From Plotosus lineatus (Eukaryota > Chordata > Actinopteri > Siluriformes > Plotosidae), in NCBI GenBank assembly GCA_024760905.1, contig CM045751.1, forward strand, positions 13,577,501 through 13,641,500: a stretch of DNA of 64,000 nucleotides, in the 5' to 3' direction. A program made the translations under genes and the position numbers. Positions 1-64,000 of this stretch are shown here, one piece after another (the first letter of the stretch is position 1; every line of letters begins with the position of its first letter). The notes beneath the pieces are model-generated. The model worked only from the letters and a program-made list of their open reading frames with translations, had not been told where the DNA came from and ran no database searches.

Positions 1-227
1 TATCAAAGGTGGGCCATGTCTCTCACTGTCTATGGTGAGATGCATGTAAAAGAACCATGGCTGACTTTCGTAAAGAGTAGCTGCATAGCCGTCAGCGTGT
101 TTCTGTCCCTTGCTAAAAGAGTTGTGTCACGAAGAGCATCCGACGTAAAAACCGATGCCAAATCAAACATGCGAATCATTCGCTGTGGTGACCCCTGATA
201 AAGAGAACAAGCCAAATGGAAATCTCT
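1..227 (+). mobile_element. tRNA-type SINE, RTE-like tail (type A), partial
   Basis: Starts inside the body (TATCAAAGGTGGGCCATGTC) because the window begins here. Contains the shared body module, the GGTTGTGTCAGGAAG-like bridge in diverged form, and the tail GGTGACCCCTGATAAAGAG. No gene is seen in the following 740 bp. Confidence 0.75.
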
Positions 228-965
228 ATTCTGAGCTATAAATTTATACAAACCTTAACATCTGTTGCTTGTTTTTGAGCAAAATACCAAAACATGCTCG
301 AAATTTTTATCCTTTTAATTATGCAATTTTGGAGAAAATTGCATATAATGTTCAACAAAGTATTTACTAATTTTCGACTTAACACCCACTTTACTGTGAT
401 GGTGATATTTATGGAGTGCACGACTAATAGTGGTCCCATGGACAGATTTCCCCCCCCCCGGACTGTGTATCTCTGCAGCACTTCCAGAGTCAATATGAGA
501 CTTCTGACTGATTCTCTAATCAATGCTTTCCTTGTCTGGCCTTTCAGTTTAGGTGGACATCTAGGTTTGCAGTTTGGCCGTACTCTTTCCATTTTCAGTT
601 GATGGATTGAAAATTTCTCCATGAGATGTTTAAAGTTTGAAATATTTTTTATAGCCTATCCCTGCTATAAACCCAGGTAACCTCTGACCTGTCTGGTGTG
701 TTCCTGAGCCTTCTTCATGATGCTGTTTTTTCATGAATGTTTTCTAACAAACCATTGAGATTTTTACTGAACAGCTGTATTTATAGTGAGATTAGATTAC
801 ACACAAGTGGACTCTATTTCTAATGAAATTAACTTCTGAAGGCAATTGATTGCACTGGATTTTATTTATTGGTATCAGGGTGAGGGGAGGCTGAATACAA
901 ATACAGTCTTCGGGTTTCTATTTGAAAATTTTTAAAAACCTGTTTCAAATTCCTTCCATTTCAGG
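228..965. other. Upstream DNA with no recognised feature
   Basis: AT-rich DNA between two SINEs. Short open frames on both strands have no recognisable domain. Confidence 0.6.
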
Positions 966-1303
966 GTAGTGGTGGCCTGGTGGTAAAAGGTGCTGGATCG
1001 CTGATCCTAAGGTTGGGGGTTCGCGTCCCACTCTCCACAAGGTTGTCATTGTCTTCCCCAGTGCAGCTAACTGGGTTATCAAAGGTCGGCCATGTCTCTC
1101 ACTGTCTATGGCCAAAAGAACCATTGCTGACTTTCATAAAGAGGAGCTGCATAGCCGTCAGCGTGTTTCTGCCCCTTGCGAAAGGGTTGTGTCAGGAAGA
1201 GCATCCGACATAAAATCCTATGCCAAATCAAACATGCAAATCAGATGATTGACTGTGGCGACCCCTGAAAAAGGGAAAAAGCTGAAAGGAAAAGAAGAAG
1301 AAT
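966..1303 (+). mobile_element. tRNA-type SINE, RTE-like tail (type A), full length
   Basis: Has a tRNA-like head (A-box-like GTGGCCTGGTGG, B-box-like GGTTCGCGTCC), the body with GCAGCTAACTGGGTTATCAA, the bridge GGGTTGTGTCAGGAAGAGCA, and the tail GGCGACCCCTGAAAAAGG ending in AAG repeats. Confidence 0.85.
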
Positions 1304-1674
1304 AGTGTAGATTTAAATATGTTTACCATGAAAAACACTGGTCATGTGATCCGAATGCTTTTAGGCAAGCTCTGCTTTAGCACCATAAAGGTGTGTTTGC
1401 ACACACATTCAAATTTTTATAGCATTTGACCATTGTATGCAAATATCGTAAAGCCTGATTTCACTCATACAGGTAATGCAACATGCACTTTCCTGGTAGT
1501 GATGCTGAGCCCAGTTGTACTTTTCAGAACATTTTATTGCTTCGTCAGTGCTTTTATTTATTTATTTATTTATTTTTTCCTTGAGGAGAAATAAGTTTTC
1601 AAATACAATACCATTAAAACGACAGTATTATAATTTTTTCTATTATATTATTATTATTATAATTATTATTATAT

Positions 1675-1730
1675 TTTCCTTAACTTTTCCCCTCATTCTT
1701 CTTTAATTTCCTTATTTTTTAAATTTTCGA

Positions 1731-1805
<75 letters not shown>

Positions 1806-1858
1806 ATTTTTTTCTTGCAGCCATATGAATAGAAGCGCAAAGTAGCGAGGGATCCCTG
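1675..1858. mobile_element. pogo/Tigger-like MITE, right part
   Basis: Right end GCGCAAAGTAGCGAGGGATC plus CCTG matches the right end of the complete relative at 35503-35971. The upstream CCTTAACTTTTCCCC...TTTCCTTAT is shared as well. It is interrupted by poly-A, TA and TG repeats (about 1731-1805). Confidence 0.6.
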
Positions 1859-1960
1859 CAATAAATAATCAAGTAATGTAGCTAAATATTCGGGAACTAT
1901 GAAAGAAAGATTTAAAAGGTTGACATTGCTGAGGATTATAAACAGAATTTGTTACCAGAC

Positions 1961-2551
1961 CAGTGCTTCTCAAATAGTGGAGGGGTATGATGGTATGATG
2001 GGGGGAGGGGCGGTGTAATGAGGGGGGAGGGGGCGTATGACCCTGAAGAACATGATTTTCTGGAATACGTACAGTAGTGTACGAGAATTGAGTGTAATTG
2101 CACCTCCACTCCACTAGTTGGCAGTGGCGCACTCATCGTCGCGCTATGGTGTTGCGGTTTTTCGCACGAGCAAACGATATGAAGCACAGTAAACAACCTC
2201 TCAAAGAGCAAGGTGGAGAGAGACGGAGATATTAAGACATAAATAAGTTAAAATGAGTTTAAATAAAGATTTAAAAAAAAAATTCAGACAAGTGAACATT
2301 AAATATTTTCTGTTGCGGATTAAAGACGTGAATGAAGTTTTTCTTTATTGTAAGTTGAACCGTATTTCTTTCTCTTTTGTTTTTAATGTTAATAAAGATA
2401 CAACGTTATGCAGAGGTGTACTAATAATAATTTTATAGACAAATAATACTATTTCTAGTCGCTCGCGGGTGGGGGGGTCGTGAAATGTTTTTTTTTTTTT
2501 TTTTTATTATTCCTAGAGGGGGCGCCACAGAAAATAATTGAGGAGCACTTG
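1961..2551. mobile_element. hAT-like (Charlie-type) non-autonomous transposon
   Basis: Terminal inverted repeats CAGTGCTTCTCAAATAGTGG and, at the right, ATAATTGAGGAGCACTTG. The 8-bp flanks TACCAGAC and TACTAAAC match at 6 of 8 positions, as expected for an old hAT target duplication. No transposase ORF. It ends roughly 30-40 bp before the GC-rich nfat5 promoter. Confidence 0.65.
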
Positions 2552-2579
2552 TACTAAACAGTAATAAAGACGGTTTTAA

Positions 2580-2984
2580 TTTCAATACGTATGACCATCG
2601 ATTGTCTTGAGCAGCTCCCGCGTGCATCCATATTTCCGCCTGACACGGATGTTCCCGAGGCGACGCAACTACGCTGCCTACGTGCCTGTCAGTGAAGAAA
2701 GCGCGTGCGTCGACTCGGCGACGCGCCCTGTGTCGAGTGGGAGGGGACGCGCGCGGTTTTTGTCGGCGACGCGCCTCAGCTCGTCAGTGCCGAGTGGGAG
2801 GGGCTGCACGAGACAAACTCTGTCACGCACTCTTCAGTCGGCTTTACTCGGAGAGCTGACAGTACGCTGGTTTTATGAATGAGCGAAAAGATTCAACTTT
2901 TTTTAACCCCTTTACTTCCAACTTTATTTCCTTCTCAGTCTGAACCACAGCGAACTCTCTTCCTCGGTCCGGAGAGGCGCTGAG
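2580..2984 (+). promoter_or_regulatory. nfat5: GC-rich promoter and 5'UTR of nfat5
   Basis: An abrupt rise in G+C and CpG between about 2590 and 2870, in otherwise AT-rich DNA, ends just before the ATG at 2985. It contains a near-duplicated block: TCGGCGACGCGCC at 2715-2727 and 2763-2775, each followed by CGAGTGGGAGGGG at 2734-2746 and 2791-2803. The GGGAGGGG cores resemble Sp/KLF-type GC boxes. I see no convincing TATA box. The transcription start cannot be fixed from sequence alone. The promoter role is inferred from CpG content and position. Confidence 0.7.
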
Positions 2985-62071
<59,087 letters not shown>

Positions 62072-62130
62072 GTAAGCATAATAAATCCATGTAGTCTGCC
62101 ATAAATTAACTACTGTACTCTAAGAATAAA
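62072..62130 (+). other. nfat5: Read-through stop and AATAAA after nfat5 exon 12
   Basis: Without splicing at 62072 the frame continues for a few residues to TAG at 62092-62094. AATAAA is at 62125-62130, 31 bp after the stop. It could be an alternative transcript end lacking the final C-terminal exon. Chance occurrence of the hexamer is quite possible in AT-rich DNA. Confidence 0.25.
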
Positions 62131-63175
62131 GTCCAGCACACATGGAAGATGAGTTTCCTATGTTGAAGATTCAGGAGACTCGAGTTTCCTGAATTGGAGA
62201 TTCTGTTGCTAAACAATGAATATCCTGAATCATGTTTACCTGCCCACAAGCAACTCCAGTTGCTCATTTTTGTGTTTTAAAGGTGACACAAGGCAGTCAC
62301 ATGATTGAAAACAGATAATGACCGTGTGCAAGTCCAAGGCAATGGTTAGGCTAATATTATACTTCCTGGCATGAAGATACCACCAACATAGTGTTACAGT
62401 AAATAGCAAAATGTGGAAAAACTGTGGTTGATATGGCGGGACAGGCTGGGTATATAGTCACTTGTTGAGGGCACTGCGGTTCAGAGACCACGACATGATG
62501 CATCTTTATCACCATGTAAACAAATGGAAGTTGTTTTCAAGCAGAACCCCCCATTTTGTAGAGATATTCATATGATTTGGATCTTGGCACTAATTGGATC
62601 GTGCTGATCTAGTCGAGGAACTGAATATCTGTTTGGCCAGAATTGGATATGAGGAAATTCAGTTGCGGGCAACTTAATAACATACCAAAACAACTGCCAA
62701 CAAGATATCCAGTTCCTCATCCCCACACACAGGACATTTTTCAGGATATTTATTCATCACCAACAGATCTCCAGTTTCACGTAACTTGCATCTCCTGTAT
62801 ACTGTATAGGGTTTGAAGGGAAATCAAACTCAAACTTAATAAAAACTTACATACATTGTATACGATTTTGCACATCAAAATGCACTGTTGTTATTGTCAG
62901 CTTTTTTGTGAAGAAGCAAAAAAATAAAAAGTAGTAAATTCACACACTGGAGGCTGTCGTTGTGATCCACGTTTATTTGACAGTATATAGAAGAGTAAAT
63001 TGCATATGAATAAACGATGCAACTTTTCCATTTATGAACCGATGTTTGTCTGATGTATTATGTGGAGATGTGCCTACTTTATTTTATTCAGAAGTTCAAT
63101 ATTTTATCGCTGATTTGTCAGGTTAATATCAGTCCACTGTTATTTTTGCAATTATTTTGCTTCAAATAAACTTAT

Positions 63176-63358
63176 GAGGAGCAGTGGTGGCCCAGTGGTA
63201 GGCTGCTGGATTACTGATCCTACTATCAGGGGTTCAAGCTATCAGTGTGTTTCTGCCCTCCGATGGCCTGGTGAGCTGTTCAGGATGTATTTTTCCTCCG
63301 CCCGGAGTAAGCTGAGATGGGCGCCTAATTAGGAATAAGCGGTTCAGAAAATGAATGA
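63176..63358 (+). mobile_element. tRNA-type SINE, type B, internally deleted
   Basis: Head GGAGCAGTGGTGGCCCAGTG with GGGGTTCAAGC joins directly to ATCAGTGTGTTTCTGCCC. The central body is missing. Ends GGTTCAGAAAATGAATGA. Confidence 0.8.
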
Positions 63359-63763
63359 TTGGTACACTGAAGAATCCGTACTCTAGTCTCACAATTTAGC
63401 AGACTTACGAGAGTGAAAAGGTTATTTTTCAAACTGGCTAATGTAAACTGTTAAACAGATTTTAGCAAATTTCACATAAAAACCACCCGATCATGAACAT
63501 ATGCATGGGACTTAGGTGTCTATTCTATAGAAGTACTGTACTGTATGTGTTTTTTTGCTGTTCTGAGCCTCTCTGTTTTACTTTCTTTTCCAAAACTGAC
63601 TCTTTGCACGACCGCACAAGAATTTCCTGTGTGTAAAAGCTCAAATGGCAATAAAGAGACTTTGACTTGATATGCATATGCTCATGTGTAACAGGAAGGC
63701 TTGTCTTTCAGTTTACTTTAAAGTGGATATTTTGTTGTTATAAATTTTTAATTAACAATCTGT

Positions 63764-63885
63764 GGGGGGTTCATGATGGTTCAGTGGTTAGAACTGTTGC
63801 CTCAGAGCGAGCTGGTCCTGAGTATGAACCTCAGAGCCAGTTGAAGTGTTTCTGTGTGGAGTTTGCTTTCACGTGCTTGCATAGG
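63764..63885 (+). mobile_element. SINE-like repeat, second head family, 3' truncated
   Basis: Head GATGGTTCAGTGGTTAGAAC and GTGTTTCTGTGTGGAGTTTG, then truncated at the neighbouring SINE. Confidence 0.65.
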
Positions 63886-63889
63886 TTCA

Positions 63890-64000
63890 TCAGTTCATTT
63901 TCTGTAACCGCTTAATCCTAATTAGGGTTACGGGGAAGCTGGCGCCCATCCCAGTTGACTCTGGGCGAGGGCAGAGTACACCCTGGACAGCTTTCCAGGC
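63890..64000 (-). mobile_element. tRNA-type SINE tail (type B), cut by window end
   Basis: Reverse-strand tail beginning CAGTTCATTTTCTGTAACCG, then GGCAGAGTACACCCTGGACA. Continues past 64000. Confidence 0.8.

Larger units (their letters stand above)
62072..64000 (+). other. nfat5: nfat5 intron 12 (partial, runs off window)
   Basis: Begins with the good donor GTAAGC. I looked for the conserved NFAT5 C-terminus in all three + frames to 64000 and did not find it, so the last exon or exons should lie downstream. Contains two SINE copies and the start of a third. Nothing is recognisable in 62131-63170. Confidence 0.75.

Overview
The window is vertebrate nuclear DNA, most likely from a teleost fish. 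Introns are long and AT-rich, and there are many dinucleotide microsatellites, fish-type tRNA-derived SINEs, RTE-clade LINE fragments and Tc1/mariner, pogo-like and hAT-like DNA transposon remnants. The sequence does not let me name the species.

It contains one protein-coding host gene, on the + strand: NFAT5 (TonEBP/OREBP), the Rel-homology transcription factor that drives the hypertonic stress response. Twelve coding exons are visible, from the ATG at 2985 to the large Q-rich exon ending at 62071. All are joined by GT-AG introns with consistent reading phase and give 1163 codons. The final C-terminal exon or exons are not in the window. Layout: 1-2580 upstream DNA with transposon relics; 2585-2984 GC-rich promoter and 5'UTR; exon 1 (2985-3057); a 40.6-kb intron 1; exon 2 (43687-43809); a 6.2-kb intron 2; exon 3 with the nuclear localisation signal (50053-50623); exons 4-6 with the DNA-binding Rel N-domain; exons 7-9 with the IPT dimerisation domain; two small linker exons; and the transactivation exon 12.

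Most of the other recognisable DNA is mobile elements. The main SINE family joins one tRNA-like head and body to at least three different 3' tails. One tail matches the 3' end of an RTE-like LINE that has two broken copies here. Another tail is also used by a second, unrelated tRNA-like head. Many insertions have intact target-site duplications, so they are well delimited. Several DNA transposon relics keep TA duplications.

I found no second host gene, no real tRNA or rRNA gene, no CRISPR array and no prokaryote-type system. The points most worth checking are the mosaic SINE family; a candidate non-coding alternative exon in intron 1; in-frame read-through ORFs with AATAAA signals after exons 11 and 12, which could yield NFAT5 isoforms lacking part of the activation domain; and an isolated perfect 28-bp hairpin next to a 23-bp tandem repeat.
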